DNA from: Sphingobacterium sp. SRCM116780
GTDB taxonomy: Bacteria; Bacteroidota; Bacteroidia; Sphingobacteriales; Sphingobacteriaceae
Direction: 5' to 3'
Length of the DNA stretch: 64,000 nt
Assembly: GCF_021442025.1 (NCBI RefSeq)
Contig: NZ_CP090446.1
Coordinates: forward strand, 4,216,001-4,280,000
The translations under genes and the position numbers were made by a program. This document shows positions 43,733 to 51,977 of this stretch, one piece after another. How positions within the stretch are numbered: position 1 is the first letter of the stretch; each line of letters begins with the position of its first letter. The notes below the pieces were generated by a model. It did not search any database. It was not told the origin of the DNA and saw only the letters and a list, made by a program, of their open reading frames with translations.

Positions 43733-45502
43733 TTAGAAATTATAAACGAATTTTGCAATCACATTATTCAATAGTATTTCGTAGTTCTCATATTCTTCTT
43801 TAGACAATTGTCTTTTATTTTTAATGCTTTCGAATACCCGAATAGATTTTTTAAACTCGTGATAGCTGGCGTCTTTACCGAGAAGAATATTTACCTGTTC
43901 TTCCAAGATTTTATTAAGATTGTCTTCAAAGCTCTTTCTTTCATTTTCCATAAACAAATCGTCAGCTAAAAGATCTCTCATTTGTACAATCGAATTCATG
44001 TGAATTGCTGAGCGATAAGCCTCCCTTGTATACTCTTTCTTTTCGTTGGTTCTTTCTAAAATAGCCTGATCTATTGATGAGATGTATTTTGTGAAATCTT
44101 CAATCTTCATGTTTTTAGAAACGTATGCTCTAATTTTCATCAGCATTACATCTTTACTGTCGTTAAAATTGTAAATTTTCTTCTCTTTCATTTCTTTTGC
44201 AAATGCTCCACTGAAATTAGCAAAATCTTTAATGATACTTTTTTCAGAACCTCGCAATGTGTTGAAATTGTTGTTATAATTGATTATTGTCCAAATGATT
44301 TTATTAAAAATATCATTTTCGTGTTGTGGCAATAATCCTCCTTTCTGAATTGCTTTAAGTTGATACGACAAATTATTGAGTTGGATAGTTGACTGTATGT
44401 AATTCGAAAACTCATTCTTATTCAACTTTTCAATCTTATAATCTTGCTCATCAGTACTTTGAGTTAAAACTTTAGTAGTTGATGATGTTGATAACAAATG
44501 ATCGGGAATAGGGCTATATGCTAAAGGTTGACCAAGTCTGTTGTTGCTGTTTTCATATTTCTTTTTTGTTCTCATAAACCAGCTCATCTGTCTATTTTTA
44601 GGGTTTACCCCATTCATCAATTCTTCGTATGTTGTGGCATCTCCATAGTCATCTGTAAGATAAGATAATGTGATAATATCTTCCAGAAGAGCTTCCTTGT
44701 ATTTTATAATCTTTTTATCAGTAGAAGTCTGATAGTTGTCAAATTCAGTTTTTAAACCTTTTACAGCTGATCTCAGTTGGCTGGCATTGATAGGTTTTAA
44801 ACTCTGCTTAACAGTGTTGTAAATAGCATCGAAGTCAGAAGAATTAAAATTTTTATCTTCCTTTAAATAATTGAATTCAATTTTAGCGTCTTCTTCGGAG
44901 CTCGTTATTTTTTCCTTTATTTTTCGGTTAGCAATTTCTGAAATACGCAACATTTGTTCTGTTTCCACTTCCATTACTTTTTCCGGATTAGGAAACTTGC
45001 CGTCTTTAAGAAAAGGTGCGGCTTCTGCATCAGAAATTAATGATTTGTTGATGGTAGAAGAAACTTCATAGTAGCCTCTTCCAATGGTATTTTCGTTTTG
45101 CTGATTTTGAAGTTTAATTATCTCGGTATCAAAAATACCTTTTCCTGCTTCTATTAAATGAAGTTTGGCTTCAATATTCGATTTAATGATGATCTCGTTG
45201 AGCGTCTTTTTTTGGTGGTATAGATAAGGGTCAATGTAGGTGTATTCTAAAACGGCAATGTATTTTGGATTGCTGGTATTGTAGCTAATAAAATTTGTTT
45301 TTCCAAAATTAAGATTCAATAGTCCTGATTTATTGATAAAATCGGAGTTTGAAACTCGTAATATGTTCAAATCTACAGGTTTTTCAAGATTTAGAATAGT
45401 GGGCATAACGATTTTAGAATATTCTAAATCCTCTGATTTTACGTTTTGTGCAAAAGTAACAGATGCACTCATGCAACATAATGCCAAGATTATTTTTTTC
45501 AT
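43733..45502 (-). CDS. Secreted protein of unknown function, orphan
   Basis: 589 aa from the ATG at 45502 (second Met; MKKIILALCCMSASVTFAQN, a clean signal peptide with AQ-N cleavage). No recognised domain or motif; highly charged, Asn/Lys/Glu-rich helices alternate with strands and it ends NVIAKFVYNF. The gene is markedly AT-rich compared with its neighbours. Monocistronic with its own terminator; the 410 bp upstream show little. Possible recent acquisition or a lineage-specific gene. Confidence 0.7.
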   Translation of the reverse strand: MKKIILALCCMSASVTFAQNVKSEDLEYSKIVMPTILNLEKPVDLNILRVSNSDFINKSGLLNLNFGKTNFISYNTSNPKYIAVLEYTYIDPYLYHQKKTLNEIIIKSNIEAKLHLIEAGKGIFDTEIIKLQNQQNENTIGRGYYEVSSTINKSLISDAEAAPFLKDGKFPNPEKVMEVETEQMLRISEIANRKIKEKITSSEEDAKIEFNYLKEDKNFNSSDFDAIYNTVKQSLKPINASQLRSAVKGLKTEFDNYQTSTDKKIIKYKEALLEDIITLSYLTDDYGDATTYEELMNGVNPKNRQMSWFMRTKKKYENSNNRLGQPLAYSPIPDHLLSTSSTTKVLTQSTDEQDYKIEKLNKNEFSNYIQSTIQLNNLSYQLKAIQKGGLLPQHENDIFNKIIWTIINYNNNFNTLRGSEKSIIKDFANFSGAFAKEMKEKKIYNFNDSKDVMLMKIRAYVSKNMKIEDFTKYISSIDQAILERTNEKKEYTREAYRSAIHMNSIVQMRDLLADDLFMENERKSFEDNLNKILEEQVNILLGKDASYHEFKKSIRVFESIKNKRQLSKEEYENYEILLNNVIAKFVYNF

Positions 45503-45915
45503 CAATGTTTAGGTTTTTAAATGACGGAACAAATATAATAAAAGACACACTGAATAAAAAAAACTTATGATAATTTTTGTTAATTTTATTAAAATAATTT
45601 CTCTATATTGAATAAGATTGCTCATGTGTTTAATAATCAATTAGACAACCGTATTCTTTTGTTTTTTATAAATGAAGAATAGATATGTAAAGAATTATTC
45701 TACAGTTTACTGTTTTTATTATTTCTGGAATATCCACCTTACTGATTTATACGATCGATTTACATTTTTTTTAAATTCACCAATACCAATGATGCTGGTA
45801 CAAGTAGCTTCGTCTTAAATTTTAAGCCTCTGTTTTTTTATTTAGCATACTTTAGCATCTATTTACATTTGTTTACACTACTCTTTTCTAATATTGTGAT
45901 TATAATTTGAAAATT
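45503..45915. other. AT-rich intergenic region, promoter of the dioxygenase-like gene
   Basis: Apart from a TACATTTG element (TAnnTTTG, 45864-45871) 45-52 bp before the ATG at 45916, nothing stands out. A 48-codon open frame at 45672-45818 has no supporting features. Confidence 0.4.
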
Positions 45916-46638
45916 ATGGAAAGAAAACAATTCATTAGAACATTATCCTTTTTAGCCTTTTCTGGTCCAATGGCATGGGCAGCCTGTAGTAAGAATGAGA
46001 GTGTTGCTATTCTTGAGAATGGGGAAGATGTTACAGTTAATAACTCTTGTTCTGTAACACCCTCTGAAACTGCTGGCCCATTTCCAACAAAAACACCCTC
46101 GTCTTATACACGCTCTGATATACGAAAAGGAGACAATCTAGGTGTAAATATGGCGGCCTTGATCACTGTTGCAAACGTCAATGATAATTGTAATCCCTTG
46201 GCGGGTGCTTTGGTTGATATTTGGCACTGTGATGTCGATGGTAACTATTCTCAATATGGAGATACTCAAATGCAACCCAGCAATTATCAGTCAGTAAATT
46301 GGTGTCGCGGACGCTTAGTAACAGATGAAAATGGTTTAGTTAATTTTCAAACCATCTTTCCTGGATGGTATATGGGAAGAGCAACACATATTCATGTCCA
46401 TATTTATGATGCTAGTGGTCAATCACTATTAGTGACGCAAATTGCTTTTCAAGATAGTTTAAGTGATGATGTGAATACTAATGGTTCTCAATATGGCTAT
46501 AAAAAAGGAATCTCAGGTTATACCTATAACAGTAAAGATAATGTTTTTAGTGACGGTGTAGATAAAGAAATGGCTACTGTTACAGGAAGTATAGCGTCTG
46601 GATTTGAAATGAAAATCACCATTAAAGTTGAGGCATAA
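45916..46638 (+). CDS. Intradiol ring-cleavage-dioxygenase-like lipoprotein
   Basis: 240 aa from ATG 45916 (MERKQFIRTLSFLAF); an in-frame TTG 9 bp earlier is unlikely. Signal with lipobox-like WAAC-S at about 20-22 (AWAACSKN). The C-terminal half is an intradiol dioxygenase fold: VDIWHCDVDGNYSQYGD (first Tyr), FPGWYMGRATHIHVHIY (second Tyr and two His ligands). Fe(III)-dependent cleavage of catechols is the family activity; the unusual point is its export as a lipoprotein, so the physiological substrate may be an extracytoplasmic phenolic. Followed by a cupin gene 19 bp downstream. Confidence 0.87.
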   Translation: MERKQFIRTLSFLAFSGPMAWAACSKNESVAILENGEDVTVNNSCSVTPSETAGPFPTKTPSSYTRSDIRKGDNLGVNMAALITVANVNDNCNPLAGALVDIWHCDVDGNYSQYGDTQMQPSNYQSVNWCRGRLVTDENGLVNFQTIFPGWYMGRATHIHVHIYDASGQSLLVTQIAFQDSLSDDVNTNGSQYGYKKGISGYTYNSKDNVFSDGVDKEMATVTGSIASGFEMKITIKVEA

Positions 46639-46657
46639 TCACGAACAGGAAAGTTAA

Positions 46658-47344
46658 ATGGGAGAAGCACGAATGTATATCGCAGATCAACGAAATGAAG
46701 TTGATTTTGAAGATGGATTGCTAAGAAGTACTTTAAATTATGAAGATTATTATTCTTCACATAAGGAAGCTATTGGCAAATTATTATATGTGAATGAATG
46801 GCATGGAATCGCGAAACGTAAACTTACAGTATCTGCATCAGCAGATACTATTATGATAATCTTGCCTTTGCTCAACGCGATTGAAATTCAAATTGGAGAT
46901 CAATCATATCTTGTAGGGCTAGGTGAACTAATCGTTATTCCAATACGTCAATCTTTCCCAATTTGTATTCATCAAATAGGAAATTTTGAAGAAGGCTTTA
47001 TTTTTCAACAATTCGTGTTTCAAGCAACATCAAATGACACAGATGCCGTACATAAATATTCGTTACCATTAGGTCAATTCGAACAGAAAAATAAGATGCT
47101 TCCGATTCTAATGGATAATAAATTTTCATTCCAACTGTTTATTGGTGCATTTTATGGAAAAGAAGAAACGAATATGCTACTGCCAGAAAATTGCAACAAA
47201 TTGTTTGCATATCCATTGAATGGAAGTTTTGAGGTAGAAGAACGTCTTCTGTTTTTTGGGGATGGTTTATTTTTAAGTGATCTTGAAGTTGTGGAGATGG
47301 AATGTTTGTCTATAAATGGTTTAATTCTTTTAATAGCTTTCTAA
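46658..47344 (+). CDS. Pirin/quercetinase-like cupin protein
   Basis: 228 aa, no signal peptide; a good ribosome-binding-like AGGAAAG lies 8 bp before the ATG at 46658. The protein has the beta-rich layout of a pirin-like bicupin, with a C-terminal segment resembling the quercetin 2,3-dioxygenase C-terminal cupin. Classic metal-binding histidines are not evident, so enzymatic activity is doubtful. It follows the dioxygenase-like lipoprotein by 19 bp in the same direction and is closed by a terminator, which suggests a two-gene unit. Confidence 0.6.
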   Translation: MGEARMYIADQRNEVDFEDGLLRSTLNYEDYYSSHKEAIGKLLYVNEWHGIAKRKLTVSASADTIMIILPLLNAIEIQIGDQSYLVGLGELIVIPIRQSFPICIHQIGNFEEGFIFQQFVFQATSNDTDAVHKYSLPLGQFEQKNKMLPILMDNKFSFQLFIGAFYGKEETNMLLPENCNKLFAYPLNGSFEVEERLLFFGDGLFLSDLEVVEMECLSINGLILLIAF

Positions 47345-47348
47345 AAAT

Positions 47349-47377
47349 AAAGGAAGTTACCTGATGTAACTTCCTTT
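47349..47377 (+). terminator. Terminator after the cupin gene
   Basis: Perfect 12-bp stem AAAGGAAGTTAC/GTAACTTCCTTT with a 5-nt loop, 5 bp after the stop. Confidence 0.85.
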
Positions 47378-47536
47378 ATCTACAATAATATTATGGTTAT
47401 TTTTTTAAAATTTAAAAACGACTAATCCTCTTGAGGGTTTTCATAATGAATCAACTTGTGACTTACCTACAAAGCCCCAAAAGATATGGTTTTGAAATTT
47501 GTTTCGTGAAACGAGATGCGCTATCTAATTATCAAA

Positions 47537-48055
47537 TTAGGGAGCCGCTTTGACTTGTACAGGAAGTAAATAATCGCCCCATGCTAAACCAATTTTACCA
47601 GATTTATCAACATCAATTTTAAATTGCTCTTGTGCTAAATTACTTGTTTCACTAGAAACATTAACACGTAACGCGTCTTGATTTTGATCATATTTTGTAC
47701 CCCATTGATCCCATGTTTTATTGAAAATTACAATTGTTTCTTGTTCTCCGGGAATGGTATATAAGCTATATTTTCCTTTTGGTAGCTTTTTGCCTTCGAT
47801 GAGGACATCTTTATCAAAATCTACAGTAGTTGCTTCATTTGCACCCGTACGCCATACTTCTCCTATCTTAACGATATCAACTCCAATTTTACGTCCTTTT
47901 AAAGAGGGACGGCTATAGTGGATATCAACTGTTACACCATCATTGGTCGTGACTTTAACACTATCGGGAGGACTTAGTCTTTTACTTTTATCAGATTGTC
48001 CAAATGCTATGGAACAAACGAGTGTAAGCATGAATAGAATGGTTGTTGTTTTCAT
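47537..48055 (-). CDS. DUF2911-family secreted protein
   Basis: 172 aa from the ATG at 48055 (MKTTTILFMLTLVCSIAFGQ, signal peptide). The mature part has the DUF2911 signature (RPSLKGRKIGVDIVKIGEVWRTGANEATT, GKYSLYTIPGEQETIVIFNKTWDQWGT). Function unknown; common in Bacteroidota and often in several copies. No operon partner. Confidence 0.87.
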   Translation of the reverse strand: MKTTTILFMLTLVCSIAFGQSDKSKRLSPPDSVKVTTNDGVTVDIHYSRPSLKGRKIGVDIVKIGEVWRTGANEATTVDFDKDVLIEGKKLPKGKYSLYTIPGEQETIVIFNKTWDQWGTKYDQNQDALRVNVSSETSNLAQEQFKIDVDKSGKIGLAWGDYLLPVQVKAAP

Positions 48056-48247
48056 AATGTATTTTTTTATTAAATATACGTAAATGTTTTTATTAATCAA
48101 ATGATAATAAGGTGATTAAGATTTTAAATGTGTGTCAGATCATATATTTTGATAGATCCATATGATGACGAGAATAGGGAAATAAAATACAAATATCGTT
48201 GAATACCAGAATTCTACATTAAAAATCAGCTATACGTTTTAATAGAA

Positions 48248-48277
48248 AAGGGAATAAGCTATTATGCGTATTCCCTT
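48248..48277 (-). terminator. Terminator of ilvA
   Basis: Arms AAGGGAATA (48248-48256) and TATTCCCTT (48269-48277), loop 12 nt, 25 bp after the ilvA stop; T-tail on the minus strand is weak. Confidence 0.55.
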
Positions 48278-48301
48278 CTTTACATTTGTTATTAAATGAA
48301 C

Positions 48302-49555
48302 TTATACTAAATACTCAAATAAAGTTTGATCCTTATTTAATTCAATATATTCAAATTTATTATCCGTCATCCTTTGCAATAATGGTTGGTAATCTTCAGG
48401 ACTATTTAACTCGATTCCAATCAGTGCTGGTCCTCGTTCACGTTCTGTTTTCTTGATAAATTCAAAACGAGTAATATCATCTTTAGGACTCAACACTTCA
48501 GATACGAATAGCTTCAGCGCTCCTGGACGATTAGGGAAACGGACAATAAAATAATGTTTATATCCTTCATATAGGAGTGATAATTCTTGAATTTCACTCA
48601 TACGGTTGATATCGTTATTACCACCAGAGATGATACAAACTACTTTTTTGCCTTTTATTTCATCTTTATGGAATTCCAATGCTGCTACAGAAAGAGCTCC
48701 GGCAGGTTCTACGACGATAGCGTCTTTATTGTAAAGTTCTAAAATACAAGTACAGATCTTTCCTTCTGGGATAGAACGTACAGTGTCTAGATATTGGCGA
48801 CTGATTTCAAATGTTAGATCGCCAACCTTTTGAACCGCAGCACCATCTACAAACTTATTGATCTTTTTAAGTTCTACTGGTTTTCCTGTATTAAATGCGG
48901 CTTGCATGGAAGCAGCTCCTTGCGGTTCAACACCAAAGCATTTGATGTTGGGATTTTTATTCTTTAAATAATAGCTTGTTCCAGCGGATAATCCACCTCC
49001 TCCAATAGGAATGAAAATAACATCTAAATCAGGTAAATCCTGAAGGATCTCTACGGCTACGGTTCCTTGTCCTTCGATTACTTTTAGGTCATCAAAGGGA
49101 GGGATAAAAGTCATGTTATTCTGTTCTGTGTAGATGCGAGCTGCTTTTTGACAATCATCAAAAGTGTCTCCTGTCAATATGATTTCAATATTGCCATTAC
49201 CCCACATCTCTGTTTGAGATATTTTTTGTTTCGGAGTTGGTCCTGGCATAAAAATAACACCTTTTATATTTAATTTCTTACAAGAAAAGGCAACACCTTG
49301 AGCATGGTTTCCAGCACTTGCACAGACTACTCCACGGCTTTTTTCTTCTTCGGTTAGTGAAATTATTTTATTATAAGCACCTCTTAATTTATAGGATCTA
49401 ACGATTTGTAGATCTTCTCTCTTCAGGTAGACTTCGGCACCATATTTCTCAGAAAGATAAGCATTGTATTGCAAAGCTGTACGATTGACAACATCTTTGA
49501 TACGATGATAGGTGCTTTCTGAGTCGATTTGTAAATTTGAAAAATCTAAACTCAT
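48302..49555 (-). CDS. ilvA: Threonine ammonia-lyase (biosynthetic threonine deaminase)
   Basis: 417 aa. PLP-binding K56 in IVRSYKLRGAYNK; serine/threonine-type fold with GGGGLSAG phosphate-binding loop, and a C-terminal ACT-like regulatory domain from about residue 325 (HYFIVRFPNRPGALKLF), which would mediate isoleucine inhibition. Converts threonine to 2-oxobutanoate, the first step towards isoleucine. It is the last gene of the BCAA cluster, separated from leuA by a very long hairpin that ends in a T run, so it may be under partial terminator or independent promoter control. Confidence 0.95.
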   Translation of the reverse strand: MSLDFSNLQIDSESTYHRIKDVVNRTALQYNAYLSEKYGAEVYLKREDLQIVRSYKLRGAYNKIISLTEEEKSRGVVCASAGNHAQGVAFSCKKLNIKGVIFMPGPTPKQKISQTEMWGNGNIEIILTGDTFDDCQKAARIYTEQNNMTFIPPFDDLKVIEGQGTVAVEILQDLPDLDVIFIPIGGGGLSAGTSYYLKNKNPNIKCFGVEPQGAASMQAAFNTGKPVELKKINKFVDGAAVQKVGDLTFEISRQYLDTVRSIPEGKICTCILELYNKDAIVVEPAGALSVAALEFHKDEIKGKKVVCIISGGNNDINRMSEIQELSLLYEGYKHYFIVRFPNRPGALKLFVSEVLSPKDDITRFEFIKKTERERGPALIGIELNSPEDYQPLLQRMTDNKFEYIELNKDQTLFEYLV

Positions 49556-49601
49556 ATTGTTTGGTTGTTATGAATAGGGAGTTGATACACTATCAATAAA
49601 A

Positions 49602-49686
49602 AAACGTCATCATGACTAAGAATAAAAGTAATTAAGTTTTTTGACTTTTTTACTTGTGAAATTTATTCTTTGTCACAATGACGTTT
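49602..49686 (-). terminator. Long imperfect hairpin between leuA and ilvA
   Basis: Arms 49602-49626 and 49662-49686 pair at 22 of 25 positions, with a 35-nt loop that itself holds AAGTAA/TTACTT; on the minus strand the stem is followed by T7. It starts 17 bp after the leuA stop and ends 46 bp before the ilvA start, a terminator or attenuator between co-directional genes. Confidence 0.75.
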
Positions 49687-49702
49687 CAGTAGGAATGTTT
49701 TA

Positions 49703-50866
49703 TTAAACTCTTTCTGCGAATAAACTTCTTAGATCATCGTCACAAATATCTTTTTTGGCATCTGCTAGGATCAAGAATCGCTCGTATATTGCTGATAAGT
49801 CATCTTTTTCTAGTGTGTAACCAAGTCGCTCTAAATGATACTTTAAGGCATGGCGGCCAGAACGAGCAGTCAAAATAATACCTGCTTCTTCAAGACCTAC
49901 ATCTTCAGGACGAATGATTTCATAAGTTTCACGATGTTTTAGAAAGCCATCTTGATGAATTCCTGAACTGTGCGCAAAAGCATTGCGACCTACAATTGCT
50001 TTATTTGGTTGAACAGGCATGTTCATCATTTCACTGACTTTGCGTGAAAGATAAGTAAACATTTTACTGTCGATATTGGATGTTAAATTACCGAAAGATT
50101 GCTTGTGAACTTTTAAGATCATAGCCACCTCTTCCAAAGAAGTATTACCAGCACGCTCTCCGATACCATTGATCGTACATTCTACTTGACGTGCTCCATT
50201 TTGAATAGCAGCAATTGAATTTGCTGTTGCTAATCCCAAATCGTTATGACAATGCGCTGATATAATGGCTTGATCAATGTTTTTAACATTTTCTTTTAAG
50301 AATTTGATTTTAGCGCCATATTGATCGGGTAAACAATATCCATTTGTATCTGGAATATTAACAACCGTTGCACCTGCTGCGATTACAGCTTCTACCATCT
50401 GCGCTAAATAGGTCAAATCTGCACGACCAGCATCTTCAGCATAGAATTCGACATCTTCTACATGTGACTTTGCATATTTTACAGCAGCAGCAGCACGCTC
50501 TAAAATCTCCTCACGTGTCGAGTTGAACTTATATTTAATATGCATATCTGAAGAACCAATACCCGTATGGATACGAGGTCTTTTAGCATATTGTAATGCT
50601 TCAGCAGCTACCTTGATGTCATTTTGATTTGCACGTGTTAAGGCACAAATAATAACATCATTTACAGCTTTTGATAATTCTACTACCGATTGAAAATCTC
50701 CAGGACTTGATACAGGAAAACCGGCTTCAATAACATCGACACCTAGTTTCTCCAAATCTTTCGCAATGTCGATTTTTTCAGGAGTAGTTAATTGACATCC
50801 TGGTACTTGTTCTCCATCGCGAAGTGTGGTATCGAAGATGTATAAATGATTTGGATCGTGTAACAT
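49703..50866 (-). CDS. leuA: 2-isopropylmalate synthase, short form
   Basis: 387 aa. HMGL-like TIM barrel with FDTTLRDGEQVPG at residues 11-23, HCHNDLGLATANS (metal-binding HxH) and GIGERAGNTSLEE. The C-terminal LeuA allosteric domain (about 110-130 residues) of the usual 500-aa enzymes is absent. It condenses acetyl-CoA with 2-oxoisovalerate, the committed step of leucine synthesis. Leucine feedback through that domain is therefore not expected. 35 bp after leuB; 148 bp before ilvA. Homocitrate synthase or other HMGL enzymes are less likely given the leu context. Confidence 0.93.
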   Translation of the reverse strand: MLHDPNHLYIFDTTLRDGEQVPGCQLTTPEKIDIAKDLEKLGVDVIEAGFPVSSPGDFQSVVELSKAVNDVIICALTRANQNDIKVAAEALQYAKRPRIHTGIGSSDMHIKYKFNSTREEILERAAAAVKYAKSHVEDVEFYAEDAGRADLTYLAQMVEAVIAAGATVVNIPDTNGYCLPDQYGAKIKFLKENVKNIDQAIISAHCHNDLGLATANSIAAIQNGARQVECTINGIGERAGNTSLEEVAMILKVHKQSFGNLTSNIDSKMFTYLSRKVSEMMNMPVQPNKAIVGRNAFAHSSGIHQDGFLKHRETYEIIRPEDVGLEEAGIILTARSGRHALKYHLERLGYTLEKDDLSAIYERFLILADAKKDICDDDLRSLFAERV

Positions 50867-50901
50867 AGCTTTATGTTTTTATTTTTGAAACTCTGTTCAG
50901 T

Positions 50902-51975
50902 CTATTTAATAAATTCTAATACTTTAGCACCCATTTCTCGTGTGCCCAGTATTTTATCTGCAGCTGTATTTGCATTAGCAATATCGCCTGTTCTCCAACC
51001 AGCTTTTAGTGTTTCAGCAACTGCTTCAGTCACTTCTTTTGCCTCAGCCTGTAGACCAAAACTGATGTCTAACATTAAAGCTGCAGATAAGATAGAAGCT
51101 AACGGATTTGCTTTATTTTGTCCAGCGATATCATGTGCTGATCCGTGGATAGGTTCAAAGAATCCTGTACCGTCACCTATCGATGCAGAAGCAAGCATAC
51201 CCATTGAACCTGCTATTTGTGAAGCTTCATCCGTCAGGATGTCTCCAAATAGATTTGCTGTCAATACGACATCAAATTTCTTGGGATTTTTGACCAATTG
51301 CATCGCTGCATTGTCAATGAACATATGCTCAGTCTCTACGTCTGGATATTCTTTTGCAATCTCTTGAACAACTTCTCTCCAAAGACGAGAGGTTTCTAAT
51401 ACATTTGCTTTATCGACAGAACACAATTTCTTAGAACGTGTACGAGCAGCTTCAAAAGCTTTACGTGCAATACGTTCTACTTCGTAACGGTTGTAATTCA
51501 TCAAATCCGAAGCAAAGTTATTGTCTTCCGAACGGTTTTTCTCTCCGAAATAAACATCACCAGTCAATTCACGAAAGAAAAGAATATCAGTACCTTTTAA
51601 AACTTCAGGCTTCAAACTTGAAGCATCCAAAAGCTCATCAAATAATAAGATAGGACGTAGGTTCGCATAAAGACCCAATTCTTTACGGATTTTTAATAAT
51701 CCTTGTTCTGGGCGAACTTTTGCAGAGGGATCATTGTCATATTTCGCATGTCCAATCGCACCAAATAGAATGGCATCACTTGCTTTTCCTTTAGCTAAAG
51801 TCTCATCAGGCAAAGGGTTTCCTGTTGCTTCAATAGCAACATGTCCCATGATTGCTTCATCAAAACTGAAGTCGTGATTATATTTCTCACCAATTTTTTC
51901 TAAAACTTTTTTACCCCAAATGGTAACTTCTTGTCCTATTCCATCACCAGGAATAACGAGTATATTTTTTTTCAT
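50902..51975 (-). CDS. leuB: 3-isopropylmalate dehydrogenase
   Basis: 357 aa. Beta-decarboxylating dehydrogenase fold: VIPGDGIGQEVT, the RPEQGLL and RLW (substrate-binding Arg) regions, DNAAMQL and HGSAHDIAGQNKANP (NAD-binding). Oxidises 3-isopropylmalate to 2-oxoisocaproate. Preceded 2 bp upstream by the ABC ATPase gene, so translation is closely coupled. Confidence 0.96.
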   Translation of the reverse strand: MKKNILVIPGDGIGQEVTIWGKKVLEKIGEKYNHDFSFDEAIMGHVAIEATGNPLPDETLAKGKASDAILFGAIGHAKYDNDPSAKVRPEQGLLKIRKELGLYANLRPILLFDELLDASSLKPEVLKGTDILFFRELTGDVYFGEKNRSEDNNFASDLMNYNRYEVERIARKAFEAARTRSKKLCSVDKANVLETSRLWREVVQEIAKEYPDVETEHMFIDNAAMQLVKNPKKFDVVLTANLFGDILTDEASQIAGSMGMLASASIGDGTGFFEPIHGSAHDIAGQNKANPLASILSAALMLDISFGLQAEAKEVTEAVAETLKAGWRTGDIANANTAADKILGTREMGAKVLEFIK

Positions 51976-51977
51976 AG

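Noticed and set aside
45672..45818. 48-codon ORF starting MKNRYVKNY in the spacer before the dioxygenase-like gene
   Set aside because: Aromatic-rich, no ribosome-binding pattern, no neighbour relation; judged chance in AT-rich DNA.
50873..51367. 165-codon antisense open frame inside leuB
   Set aside because: Opposite strand of a strongly conserved enzyme; residue composition is typical of a shadow frame.
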